The position numbers were made by a program, and so were the translations under genes. Of a stretch of DNA of 64,000 nucleotides, positions 40,799 to 54,200 are shown piece by piece; position 1 is the stretch's first letter, and every line of letters starts with the position of its first letter. The stretch comes from Molanna angustata (Eukaryota; Arthropoda; Insecta; Trichoptera; Molannidae), in the NCBI GenBank assembly GCA_963576475.1, contig OY754964.1, positions 47,194,861 through 47,258,860 of the forward strand. The letters are read 5' to 3'. The notes under the pieces are model-generated. The model made no database searches, was not told where the DNA came from, and was given only the letters and a program-made list of their open reading frames with translations.

Positions 40799-41046
40799 GT
40801 AGAACTCTTCAGTAAGACCGAGATCACCCTGGGGGGCAAGTCTGGTTCGACCGGCGAAATCAAAACCCTAGTGATTACCCATATCATGGATATAATTATC
40901 GTATGGAGTTCTATGACATCTAAAGATATTGTAGAACTCCATATAAAAATTATATCCATGATATGGGTAATCACTAGGGTTTTGATTTCGCCGATTGAAC
41001 CAGACTTGCCCCCCTGGTCTTGGTCAAGGCCATCTCTTAATGAATT
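40799..41046. repeat. Foldback element with arms of about 100 bp
   Basis: The left arm (about 40812-40912) and right arm (40933-41033) are reverse complements with few mismatches, for example GGGTAATCACTAGGGTTTTG against its mirror and GGGGGGCAAGTCTGGTTC against GAACCAGACTTGCCCCCC. The loop is 20 bases (40913-40932). The open frames on both strands here are mirror images, not genes. The left arm contains GGTTCGACC, a partial B-box-like string. Confidence 0.9.
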
Positions 41047-41289
41047 CACTTTAGGTATTATTTTTATTTATATATTAATTTATCCTTATTGAGAGTTCAA
41101 CTCAATATTCAACCATTAAAAAATGAATTGTGACATTCAAACTTATTTGTAACAAGTAACTACACTGAGTGTTGAACAAACCAATAATTATTCCTGTTGC
41201 TCTTGAAATAATTTAATTATATTGTATACCTTACAATAGACTACTAACAAATCAAAATTTAGGTCAAAATTAATAGCACAATTATCATT

Positions 41290-41870
41290 TTTTATAAAAA
41301 CTTGGCCTCATCGATGAAGCAATCAACAAATTTTCAAAATCAAACTAGACATTACAGAATTTGAGAACTCAAACTTAATCCACTGTTGCAGACTTTTGGG
41401 ACTTCATAAAAAAGACTATTAAATACATATCTAGTGTCTGACTGAAGGTCAGATTTTGGCCAAAGCTGAATGTTCAACATTGCCTCTTCTTCAACACGTC
41501 AAAGACCAGATCCAAATTTCGGAACACGTCCTATGGAAGTGTTGCCACAAAAACATATCTTTGTCTAGAAAGAACTTCTCACTGCTGTCCATTGACCTCT
41601 TCAGGAATTTCAAAAATCAATAACAAAGCATTGAAACAATTGCCAGAGTCCATGACAGTTTAAAAGTGCAAGTCTTCTATAAACTTCCAATAGAGCTCCG
41701 CAAAGTACTCTTCATGTTGCGCATTTTTTGTTGGTAAGAGCCTCTTGTGAAAAGGCCGATTACAGTCGTCATTTGTAGATTGGATGTCGAAAAAAATATA
41801 AAATTTAAATGATCTAACAGAAAATTAATTTCCTTCATCAAAGAATTATCAATACTTAATTTTTTCAATT
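41290..41870 (-). pseudogene. Unrecognised degenerate coding-like relic
   Basis: Codon-like composition and many short minus-strand frames (for example LFTRGSYQQKMRNMKSTL at 41677-41868, then FEIPEEVNGQQ-like pieces) suggest an old coding sequence or transposon protein. No motif allowed a family assignment. Stops occur in every frame. Confidence 0.25.
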
Positions 41871-42179
41871 AAATCTTCAACATTTCAGTTCAATAATAAT
41901 GAGCAAATACTTACCTTTTTTTATTTCAAACCAGAAATATTTATTGGCATCAAAACAGCATTTGATTTAATAAAAAAATTGAAGTTGTATTGACAATTTA
42001 TTTAAAATAAAAATAGTAAGTAAATAGTTTTTCACCAAAGAATGAAATTATATGATTTATATACATAACTTTTATACGTAAGGGTAAGATATTTACAATT
42101 GTACTAGAAAATTTTACATGTGATTAACATTATGAAATTTGCAAAGTTAAACCAAATTTATATTTAATCACTGATATTC

Positions 42180-42430
42180 GAAATATAAGGAGTGTTATTT
42201 TTGTAAAAAAGCGGTGTTATTATTTAAGTTATTCTTTTGGAAAAAGGGTGCTATTTTTGTAAGAAGTTATTTTTAAGAAAACTGTTATTTTTCAGTTAGG
42301 GTGATTTTTAAGAAATCGATGTTATTTTTAACAAAGAAATGTAATTTAAGATAAATCAACACATGATTTAAAATTGCACGTTCTTTTTTCACTATAAATG
42401 ATAACGTGCTTAAATAAATTCTCGTGTTAT
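42180..42430 (-). mobile_element. Partial copy of the hAT element seen at 20636-22227
   Basis: Read on the minus strand, AAATCATGTGTTGATTTATC, then TTAAATTACATTTCTTTGTT and AAAAATAACA parallel 22060-22160. The block is full of imperfect GTTATTTTT repeats. The element ends were not found, so this is a fragment. Confidence 0.5.
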
Positions 42431-43195
42431 GATTATTTTTTATATCCAGTGTACTTCTGTATTAAAACTTTGAAAAAAAAAGATATTTTTGAAATTTTAG
42501 AAAACAGCGCAGAAAAAAACACAATATTTGTAGTTGGTTGAAAAACTGAAAAACCAGATATAAAAATGTGAAAATAAAAATAAGACCTTGTAAAAATATA
42601 AATAAGTAAAATAAAAATATAATTTTTGTTACAATAATAAAGAGTTACAATCAAACAGACCATCCTAAATTCTCTTTTATTGGAACACTACTTAAACCAC
42701 ATTCATTATTCATATGTAAAAAAACAATTTATTTCTTAGACGTTTTTTTAACATTTTAATAGACCAAGTTGGAATATTATAGAACCAGGAACACAAGACA
42801 CCTACAGGGCTTAGAACCTGTTATTGGGTGGTTTATGTGATCACTTTATGCGCTTGCACAACGTTCACCAATTGCCTTCTTATTGAGTTCCCTTATCACT
42901 GCAATTTTGAAAGTTCTATATATTTTAATGAGTAACAAATCATTTGAAAATAGGACATTTTTACTATTGCCATCTATGAAGTAAAGAAACCTTTTTGTAA
43001 CGCCATCTATTGAGAAGCTGGTAATTTATTTCAATTTCAAAAGAGGTTGATAATTTATTTCAATTTTAATAGATTAAAATTATGAATCGTCATTGTAGCT
43101 AAGTTTTTTTTTATGGTTTGTTCTTATGTCTGTCAAAACAGTATTATAGGAGGATAGAAACCTACATGAATCATCATCATAAGGCATCCACATTT
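42431..43195. other. AT-rich intergenic stretch
   Basis: It includes a doubled phrase TTGCCATCTATGAAG/CGCCATCTATTGAGAAG (42968-43022), a small direct repeat of the kind found in insect repeats. No gene was found. Confidence 0.4.
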
Positions 43196-43214
43196 AACAT
43201 TTCATACATACAGC

Positions 43215-43655
43215 TTTATTTTTTATGAAATGAATCATGTATACCTACTGCCAGTGACTACATATGCATTGGAGACCATGGCCCTAACAAAAAGAAATGT
43301 AGAAAAGCTCAAATGCACACAGCGAGTCATGGAAAGATCTATTCTTGGTATAAGCCTAAGAGATAGAATAAGAAATGAGGAAATTAGGAAGAGAACCAGA
43401 GTAGGGGATGTCATGGATCGCGTAGCAAGATTGAAGTGGCAATGGGCGGGTCATATTGCAAGACAAGACACCCTAAAAATTAAGATGGAGACCTTGGGAA
43501 AGCAAGAGAGGCGTCGGAAGTCCTCAAAAAAGATGGTCCGACGACATAGACGCTGTGGGGGGTAAAAATCGGCTGCAAGCAGCAACCGACAGGAAGAAAT
43601 GCAAGGGTATGGAAGAGGCCTATATCCAGCAGTGGAGGGCTGAAGAAGAAGATAT
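43215..43655 (+). mobile_element. 3' end of a second RTE/BovB-like LINE family
   Basis: A frame of about 110 codons reads LPVTTYALETMALTKRNVEK, then RVMERSILGISLRDRIRNEE, then RLKWQWAGHIARQD. This is the C-terminal tail found after the reverse transcriptase in BovB/RTE-3-like insect elements. A frameshift then breaks it (the KMVRRH...RCGG part). The end encodes an AYIQQWRAEEE-type finish and an AGAAGAAG tail at about 43650. It differs from the 31948 family. Confidence 0.85.
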
Positions 43656-45175
43656 AAAGCTTTATTAATTTTGTCAACAATTCTTAGTCATGTTGTCTTA
43701 TTTTAATTATATTTTATGGATTAACTATGTAGATTTCACCCATAGATATTTGAGTTTCAATAATTAATTTCTGATTCTGCCTATTCAGTGGATAAAAAAA
43801 ATACACAGATTTTTTTACAAAATAATCTTTACATAAGACTTTTTACATAAGAGTTAAATTTCATAAAAATTTGAGATGTTCGCTAACTTCCCAAATAAAA
43901 TTAGGTTTATGAATAATTCAAGTCCTCTAGTCATGACAAATTATGCACATTTTATCTGAAAAGTATAAATAAATAAATCCTTCTAATTAAAAAAGTATTC
44001 CGGAAGCGTTTAAACAGTAAAAATTAAATACACGCCAAAAATATAGAAATAATGATATTGGTATTACCGTTTAAATCCTGTCACACTTTTGTGGGTATAG
44101 AGGAGACATATCGATTTCTAACAATATTTTTATATTATTATGGAAACAAAATTATTCTAATTGGAGAGGTATAGAAAGGCAAGAGATTTGATAAAAATAC
44201 TAAAAATCATCATCCATTTTAATTTGACAGCAATCATAGTCCATCTATAAAACATGTAAATAAATATGAATGATTGGAAAAACAGAAAATTCTTCAGTTT
44301 TTTGTAATGTTATATTTAATATAGGTATGTATATATACATTATGCAGTTCTTTATTTACAGTTGATTAAGCCTTGTTCATCTAATTAACATATAAATGAC
44401 CTATTAAAACATGCTCAACCTCCAAAGGATATCAAATCCTGTTCATTAAAAAAACAATAAATAATATAAAAACTATGTCCCCATTATTAAATAGTACTCA
44501 TAATTATTATGAGGTGTGGTGTGTAAAGGAAACTATATTATTATTTGTAAATAGGATTTTGAATCACAAATCTTTTTGGGTTTGTAATTTTATAATAAAA
44601 TTTAGTGTACCTAATATAGGAACGATAATAGACACATAAAATTACATTTGAGATTTCATTGAAAATATCCTAATATCCTCAGAGAAGTATGCATTTCCAG
44701 TTTCTAAAGTTTCTGCATCTAATAACTTACAATAGAAAACAAATGCACGCATTAGCCAACTATAAAAATGGAATAGTTCATTTTGTCCAAACTAATTTCT
44801 AATTGAGATATAAAAAAGGCATAGTTTTTTAAAACATTGATAATACACATCCTCAAAATATTTCTTAACTCTGTACTTAGATAGATAATAGATAATCTTA
44901 AAAATAAAATAAAAAATGGTGCTCTTGATACTTCAGTCTCTGTGAATCCCACAAAAATATTAAGGCTGTATTGATATACACTTATTACCTGTTGTATTCA
45001 GAAATATTAACTACAATCATCCTTGGTTTTTAAATAATCATAAGTCACAAATTAGTAAGTATTTCTAAATATGACAAAAATGTGTGATGAATTTGATAAA
45101 AGTAATTTTTACTGCAAAACATAACAAGTTCTTGAAAAAATAAATGTAATAAATGTAGTACATACAAAGTTGATA
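43656..45175. other. AT-rich intergenic stretch downstream of the SENP gene
   Basis: No gene, terminal repeat or tandem array was recognised on either strand. Confidence 0.5.
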
Positions 45176-45181
45176 TTTATT
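45176..45181 (-). terminator. Poly(A) signal of the SENP gene
   Basis: AATAAA on the minus strand, 34 bases after the stop codon at 45215-45217. A T/G-containing stretch follows (TTTGTATGTACTAC). The short 3' UTR is plausible. Confidence 0.55.
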
Positions 45182-45214
45182 TACATTTGTCAAATAGTAA
45201 AAAATATTATCAAG

Positions 45215-48200
45215 TCAATTGTAATCACTTAACTTCATTTTTTTGCTATCTGTAGCACCACTATCGACACTCTTAATACACCGTCGTATCTTGAGACCGC
45301 TAATATCACTTTTTGATGTTTCCAATGAACTATCACCGCCACTGGCGGGTGTTATATTTATATTAAAACATTTCTGTCCTTTATCATTGGTTACTTTATT
45401 TATTAGAGAACTTTGTATATCTTTAACTAAATCACTGTGCTTTATAGTGAGTCTGGGTTCACCTTCAGCAGATAACCTCAATGTTCTCACTACACTATTA
45501 TTACTATTTACACCTATTGCAACACTTTTGGGTGTCATACTTTCAGACGAGTCACTGTCTTTTGTTTTGTTGTTCGGAGTCGCTGATTCTCCAGACTCAC
45601 TCGTGGGTTGTTCGCTCGAATCACCATTCTCTGTTGTTTCCACAAGCTTGCCTAAAAATAAATTATACAAGTTGGGTTAAATTTCTTAACAATATAAAAT
45701 ACACAAATACCAAGACAGAATATGTATGTATGTATATTACAGTAAAACAATAATTAATGCAAATAAAAGTACATACCATTCAAAGTTGGAAAAGTGATGT
45801 CAGGCAAGGAATCAATTTCACTGTTTCGTTGAAGCATTAACTTTTTAAGTAGATTTGATATTTCTTCTCGTTTCCTAGTGACAACAATTTCATCAAACCA
45901 ATTCACTAGTTGTTTAATAGGCAGATGATAATCCACAATGGGTTGCTAAAAATTACAATAAGCATATTACATACTACAAATAACATATTAAAATAGACAC
46001 AAAAAGTTGAATTTTATGCGTTATGGTTGTTAAGTTAATGTTTTATACCTAATTCAATGAAAAATTAATATACGTAGAATAGATTCATTTAATGAAAAGT
46101 GAAACAAAGTAATATTTGATATCTAAATATATAATATGTTATCAATTTACCTTAAAAAAATGTTCAACATATTGCAGCAAATAAAGACCACAATCAGTGA
46201 AGTTGTTCTGTTGGGGTATTTTTGGACACGATCCCTTGATATTGTCTTTGGTAAAAGTCTTGTCAGATGATACCTGCAATGTCAAATAAAGTGATCACAA
46301 CTAAGCCAAACAATTATCAATGAGTTTTTTTTTTCTCAGCTATTAACCCAATTAAGAACTAAGAATCGACAGTATTTCGCGATTTTTTTAATCTTGTTTT
46401 AATTGAACATAACACCGGTTATAAAAAATCTAATGATGTAGATATATCATAAATAAATCAAAGATAAACAGATCACTATTACTCAAAGAAATAACATAAA
46501 CATAGTATGAATGAAGAATAATGTTACTGTGGTTATCTCCATATAAAAAAGTACATAGCCGCAAATTTGGCCGGTGGTTTTCGATGAATTATAACGGTTA
46601 GAGTTCTTAACTTAATTTTTTAAATAATTTAACAATTGTTTTGCTGATCTACTAATAGATGTCTTGAAGTAAAATATATGGGAGTAATATACAATTTTCG
46701 TCTCAATCAAGTATGAATTTACTGAGATATGAAGGTTCAAAATTTTGTATAGCTATGATGGTATGTATAGAGGACGCTCGGCGTTTAGGCATTCAGCCGG
46801 TGGGCATCGATACATGACACTCGTCTTAAAAAGGTTATTTAATACATATTTTATTTTAAAGGATGTTTATGTCCTTGTAACAAATACATATATACATCCC
46901 CACACATTCCCTCAGATAGTTTTCTTTTAAAATTTCTTACTTAATTTTTTGACTGAGTCGTACCAACATTACCATGAGTCTATTTTTTAAGTGAAACGCA
47001 GTTTACCTGTTTTCATTTTATGCCCCAAGTGCAAGATTTTTATCCTGAATGTTCTATACATTGCAATGTTTAAATTATTGTATATTGTTTTGAAAAAAAA
47101 AATCAAATAAGTTCTTATTTAACACTAGAGTCTACAATCTGAATCTACCCGTTTGCATTCTGTTTCCGGTTGGCTCTCTGATTGGTTGAGATCTCGTAGT
47201 ATTAAGTCAAATGAGCTGTGAAATTTTATATTAAATGCGAAAAATTAAAAGAATATTATATATTTAATTTATAATAATTTATAATTCAATTTATAAAGCA
47301 AGTCGCTATTATTATTATACACAAACTTAAACCTAACCTAAGAATGCAGAAAAGAAACTCAGGGGCTAGACGCTACTTTATTTAACTACGATATGGGTTC
47401 AATCTCAAAGAGGCGAGCATTAAAAACATTCAATTTAAAATAAATGCATATTAAAAAATAATACCTTTGCTTGATATTCGCATGTAAGATAGTCTCTCAA
47501 GGTGGCCACAACACGTGATCTAGAGGCTCCGGCTAATGAGTCAAATATTAAAATACACGGCCTTGAAAAAAGGAAGAAAAAACCTTTGTAATAAAATTAA
47601 AACAACATTACAGGACGATTTTTGAAAGTTGAAATGATTAAATACTTTAAAATTATACAATAATACGTACTGTTTAATAGGTTCATCTTTTGATTTATCA
47701 TTTTGATTGTCATTTGCGGATTTCTTGTCTGCAGAGACTTTACTATCACTTTCTTCGTTGTCGGATTCACTTCCCAACATATCTAAATCACTCTCCTAAA
47801 AAAAAAAGATAAAATTAAACAAAAAAAAAAAGAAAATCAATATAATTACAAAAACATGTATTTAAGAGATAAATTTCGTTTGGGGTTAAGTTCACACTGA
47901 AGCATCAATCACAGCAAGCCGCTGGTAAGACTGTACTTCACAAGATAATTGCGTGAGGTTTCCCTGACAAATGAATGTGCTCCCAAGTATAAAAAAGAGT
48001 TTCCTCATATTTCATATTGCCAATAATTTGTAAAGATGATATTGAATAAAATGTAAACAGATAACATACTTCAGCTTCTGCTTCATCCCTTTCACTGATA
48101 TTATCTCCGTCGCAGTTAAAACCTATTTGTTCTTGTTTGAGGACTGGGGTTAGTAATGAATCAGAAGATTGTACAGTTGTCTTGCGATCTAAAACATTAA

Positions 48201-51200
48201 AATATGAAATTAATTTCATTATTATTTTAAAATCCAATGTTTTTGAATAGACAGACTCCATTTCATCATCGTATCTTTTCTAATAATTATTATATACTGT
48301 AATTTTTCTAATAATTCTTATACAATATTAATTCATAAATTTTTGTTCATAAATCATAAGAATTTTAAAAAAGATTATTAATTATGTTTCAATATATCAA
48401 GTCTGACAGAGAAAAGATAACTCAATGCATGGAAGTGAGTTATCTTTTCTAACTCTATTGCTAAACTACATAGCTAGACTAGGAGGCAGAATCAGTTACA
48501 TGTTTAAATATACTTTGTGGCTCAGTTGGTTAGATATCTGACTCCTAAGCCCAAGTTTCCCGGGTATTCCTAGAGGAGACACAGTTTGTAGTTGTATTTT
48601 CAGTCTGGATCTGTGAGATGATAAATATGTCTCCAGAATGTTGCAACTCTATAAGACATAGTGCCTGTTAGTTGTTCAAGAAGCTATATAAAATATAAAC
48701 TAGATATAACCCATGAAAAAGCTATTCATTAACACCAAGCAATATTTTTTTTGTGTATGATTTTTAACGTTTGTTGTATTTCAATTTAACTCAGGAGCAT
48801 GGTAAATTTATTTGCCTATAGCAAAAGGTTTTACATTATAACATATGTGCAAGTGACTGATGCAATTTATGTAATTTTGTGGGGACTCACCTAACTCTAT
48901 CCAATACACACACCCACACACCAGTGTAAGATAGACACTTCTCTTCTAAGAGCCATATATCGATAACTCCACTACAACGTACATATACATACCTTGGATG
49001 ATCTGGTATCACTAAACCAGGTTTTATAAACTATCAGTTTAAGAAAAAATTTCACATATTTAATTTTTAAATAAATATATAACAAACCTTTTTTTCTTGT
49101 TTCAGGTGGTGAAACAATCCTATCGTTGACCATTGAACGACAACCATTGAGACCGGGAAAACAAATGATGGCCAGGAACCAATGACAGTTCTCATTGATA
49201 GGCACAATAACGTAATCCCTTTGAAATATATTGACGTTTTTGGTCCAAGATTTTACCCTCGCATGCCTTTTTTGTGCAGGAGTCAGTGATGCATCCCATT
49301 CGTGAGGATTAGAATTTCTAAAAAGTAATATTGAATATTTAAACTCAACAACTATGATACATTTCAACAATCATATAAAACATGGCGTTAAATAAGTAAT
49401 TTTTATGTGAATGCATAAAACAAATGAAATTTAAACTAGATCCTCAACATGTAGAAACCCATTTTACATAAATATATTATTACCTGTTTGCCTTTGTTGG
49501 TTTTGTTGTTAGCCTCTTGTAAAAGAAAGTACTAAAGACATGCGTTTTTTCTCTCTGTTGTGGTGTCAGAACATCGTGGCATAGGTATTTGAGATAGAAA
49601 TCAATAATAACATCGTTGAGGAACTGATCTTGTGCTAGACACAAATAATCCTCAGTATTTATGGATATTCCACCTTTTCCCGGTGGATATATCAAAATTT
49701 GTCTAATTTCTGATGGATTCAAACTGCAAATAAAAAAATTAAATATTCATTGCAAATTTATTAAATGCACCACTCATTTTTTGTCAAGAAAATTAATTTC
49801 CCTTAATAAATCAATTCTCTCATTCCACCATGCATCGCCTTTCTTTCCACCTCTTTTGGCAATACCAGATATTCTTCGCTGTTTCACACACAATCAGTTT
49901 CAGGATCGTCCATGCTTCCTCGATTTTTTGTCTGTATTATTGCTTTAAGAAATTCATTTCCGGTCCCTTTGGCATACTGGTTTCTAACACTCTCATCTTG
50001 CAGCCTTTCAGCTTTGGTTCGTTTCGGTGGATCGGTACATGTACTAAATCACTTTCATCAACAAATGTAACAGATGGTTGTCGGGATGAAATTGCCACTA
50101 GGCAATAAGTCTGCAATTTGTACTGGCAAATAATTGATGTACAATGAAGTATTAAATAAATAAATAGATGTATGACAGGATACAAAACAAGGACTCAAGA
50201 AAAGAATGTAAGATGAAGGAAAGATGTAATTAATAGAGTGAAAGTTAACACATTAACCCTTGGTGTGTTTGACCTTGTGCGCAAATTGCTTAATGGTCGT
50301 CTGCTTGGGTATATCGTTATCTCGACAGCCCGTATGGAGGTGTTTACATTTATATGAAAATTAATTAATTATGCTTCGGGACGAAATAAATTTGCGGTTA
50401 TTATCTAAAGCTAGATAACTAACCAACCTTTTACAATATTTTTTATTGTGAACACATGTTTTATTTATTTTATATAGGCCATTGAATATAGAATTCAACT
50501 TGTAACAGTTCCCATCTCAATAAACGAGGAATTTTCAATATATGTTTTATTTCAATTCGCGATTTTTCATGTTTTCTACTTGGAGCGATAATAAAGCAAT
50601 CATATGATACAAAGAAAATAAATACTTTAGAGGAAAATGAGTTATTATTTCCGATTTGAAAACTGCAAAAAAAATACGCATTTACGCCATTTTATACTTC
50701 GTCAAACTTGACTTTCAGATACTCGCAAGACGTAATTATTTGGTCTTGGATGTTAGAAATCACTTTTTTACACAAGTTAGTTATCGTATTTCGTAAATAC
50801 CACATAAAAATTCACAATCTAAATTGAAAAATTGATTTTAGGGCAAATAAACTGAACATAACCCCATTTTAGTAGTACAATTTGATATTGCCTCTTGTAA
50901 ATGACCTTGATGTAAATTCCCAACATATTGTATATCATTGGAAAGAAGAAAAAAATATCTATCATATGACGTAATAAATTTCTAACCAGTCAATAATAAA
51001 AAAGTGAACAAAAAAACATTTGTTTCGGTTGTCTTTGGTCTACTACTTGCGTATGTATTGGTAAAATTTGAAATTGGCGCACGTTTGGTATTGGTCAGCA
51101 ATATTTCAAGATGGCGCTGGCACAATGCTCGTTCGCTATTGGACGGGCCTTACAGAAGGGACTCACAAACAATAGCGGCAGGGATTCACAACATATTTAT

Positions 51201-54200
51201 TTTGATAAATAATTGAAATGAAACAAACAACTAGAAAAAATACTTTTATTTTGTCAATATGTAAAATTTGTCAAAAATAAAATTCAATAGCACAAAAAGA
51301 ACAAAATACAGTTGGCATTAAAAAAAATTATAAATAAAATTTACGGGATAGACAAAAATTGTCAAAAAAAATTTACAACCCAAAATACAATTTACATATT
51401 TTTTTTATAACCCGAGTTTACGGGATAGTAAAATGTGTAGATGACAACTATCTGTCAAAACAAAAAAAAAATTATAACCCATAAAGTTATACTTAGTTTA
51501 TTGTAAAATACAAATGGTTGAATTTTTTTTTGCAAATATTTATTTTGACAGAATTACTTTAGAACTGTCAAAATAAAATACAAAAGCTACAAAATACAAT
51601 TTAGATATTTTTTATATAACCCGAGTTAACGGGATAGTATAATGTGTAGATGACAACTATCTGTCAAAAACTGACAAAAAAAAATAATTTTTATAACTCA
51701 TAAAGTTATACTTAGTTTATTGTATAATACAAATGGTTGCTATTTTTTTTTTGCAAATATTTATTTTGACAGAATTACTTTAGAACTGTCAAAATAAAAT
51801 ACAAAAGCAACAAAATACAATTTACATATTTTTTTATAACCCGAGTTTACGGGATAGTCAAATGTGTAGATGACAACTATATGTCAAAAAAACTCTGACT
51901 GGTTGGTTGGAAGAAATTGCCGCTTGGCAATAAACCCGTCAGTGTAAAACTATTTGTATAAAAAGTTGAAATAAATAAATATATTAATAATAAAAACGGT
52001 GCCAAAAAATTTGGCTGGTTGGTTGGAAGAAATTGCCGCTTGGCAATAAACCCGTCAGTGTAAAACTATTTGTATAAAAAGTTGAAATAAATAAATAAAT
52101 TAATAATAAAAACGGTGCCAAAAACTCTGGCTGGTTGGTTGGAAGAAATTGCCGCTTGGCAATAAACCTGCCAGTGTACAACTATTTGTACAAATAGTTG
52201 AAATAAATAAATAAATTAATTAATAATAAAAACGGTGCCAAAAAAAATAATAAAAATTGTTATGTAAAAAGTGAAAATAGAACAAAGAATATTTATTTGT
52301 CATGTAACTAAAATTTTGTATACAAGCTAAATAAATGTATACAAAATCAAAAACAATAAATATAACAAATATTGTGATATCCCTGCCTGGCCGTCTTTGT
52401 ATACAGATAAGGAGCCGCCATCTTTGTTTGCATTTGTGTGTGTGTTGTTTGATGATGAATTTCTCGATTGCAAAATATTTTTATCACACCATTTGAATTT
52501 ATTGTAAAAAACTTATTGGAATCTGTTGGATATTTGTTCACAACAAAATTATCTTCAAAATGAAATAAGTGGTTCACTCAAAGTACTCTTCTATACGTAG
52601 AAAACACTCGAACAAATTTGTACTACGCACTTCGTTTTTACCGTTTCAAATTTTTAACAAGATTTTTTCGATAATTATGACACAAAATTACAATTTTTAT
52701 TTACGCACTCACTTTATTTTAGTAAATAGTAACGAAATATAACAATAACTTATGTTTTCTAGTTATTTACGTCTTTCTTTTCCACAAAAACAAAACTTCG
52801 ACTCGCAGTACAAAACATTCAAACTTGGTCGAACTTCAACGGTATTGAATGACGAATTAGTCGCATATTTTGACCGGATGTTTTTTGTTTATGGTAAAAT
52901 AATTCATTAGGATTAGATTCAAGCGAATCTAAAACTTATTTACTGCTTGCATAATATTTAAAATTGAAAAAAATAAACACAATACCTCTTGGTACGGATC
53001 CGTACCGTAAGCACACGACGGGGTATAATTTCCTTGGTACGGATCCGTACCGTGAGCACACGAGAGGTTAAGGTGGTTTGACCACTTTGAAAGAATGAAT
53101 GAGGATTGCCTGACAAAGAAAATATACAAAAGCTGACAGAGAAAGAATAAGAGGTCGGGGGCTCCTAAGAAAATAACGGCACGACCAATGTAAATGATAT
53201 CCTAGAATATAGAAATGTAAGAAGCGTGAACAATAGACTAACACGTACAAGATGATATATGAATGTTGACGAGTCAAGATAGAAAAATGTGGCATTCAGT
53301 TTTCTCTGCCTACCTGGTAAGGGAAAAGGCCCGATGGTATGTATGTATTAACCTTAGTCTCTTGTGAGAAAATAAAAACACACCATTAGTTTCACCAACC
53401 GCAACATACAAACACACGTTGTTATCCATAATGACAGTCTTATAAAAGACTCAATTTATGGTTGTAACAAAGTTACATGTGTTTTTAAAAATGTACTACA
53501 AAGCAATTAAAAAAAAATAATGGATATATCCGTGTAACAAGTACATACACATCCTCATACATTTCCTAAAAGCATAAATGCTGATGATCGAAATTGGTCA
53601 AGGCAGGATTTGAACTCGCGACTAATGTATAATTTAATATAATTTCACAAAAAAATGTTACCTTTTGTTTAAGCCTAATGCAACAGGAGTTGATAATTGA
53701 ATACTATTTGCTCTAGTTATCATCTTTGCAGTTTGTTGTACCTCCTTTGGACAAGTTCTAATGAGGATATCATTAGCTTCCTGAGAAGTAAGATCTTCTA
53801 TACAAGAATCAAATATATCTTTCAGACATGTTCGTGTATCGTCTGTTATGGATATTGGTAAGAGTGTTATTCGCTTGAATTGCTCTTCTTTCGCAACGGG
53901 ATTATAAAATGGACCTAAAATTAAATTATATTAATTTGCGATTAGTTACAAACATTTATTATATAAGACAAACAAAAATAGAAAATAGACAATCTGAAAA
54001 AAATTTGACAAAAATATGAATTATCATCTGTACAAAATTCCTTCACCATAAATTGTATGGTTTACGATATTCCTTATTTTGTTTATCATTTTTTTGTGAA
54101 TCTTATTATCTGTTTCCGAGCTGACACCTCGGTTTTAAATTAGCTGTATATTATTTACTGGTAACAAAAATTACAAGAAAATGTAGATTAAACAAATTTT

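Noticed and set aside
40727..41092. Two opposite-strand frames sharing EIKTLVITHIMDII
   Set aside because: Mirror translations of the foldback arms.
48512..48585. Functional tRNA gene
   Set aside because: The A box is good but the B box and acceptor stem do not fit; a SINE or pseudogene is more likely.
52347..52577. Gene starting [17 protein letters not shown]
   Set aside because: Short, no recognised family, no supporting splice sites, and inside a repeat-rich SENP intron.
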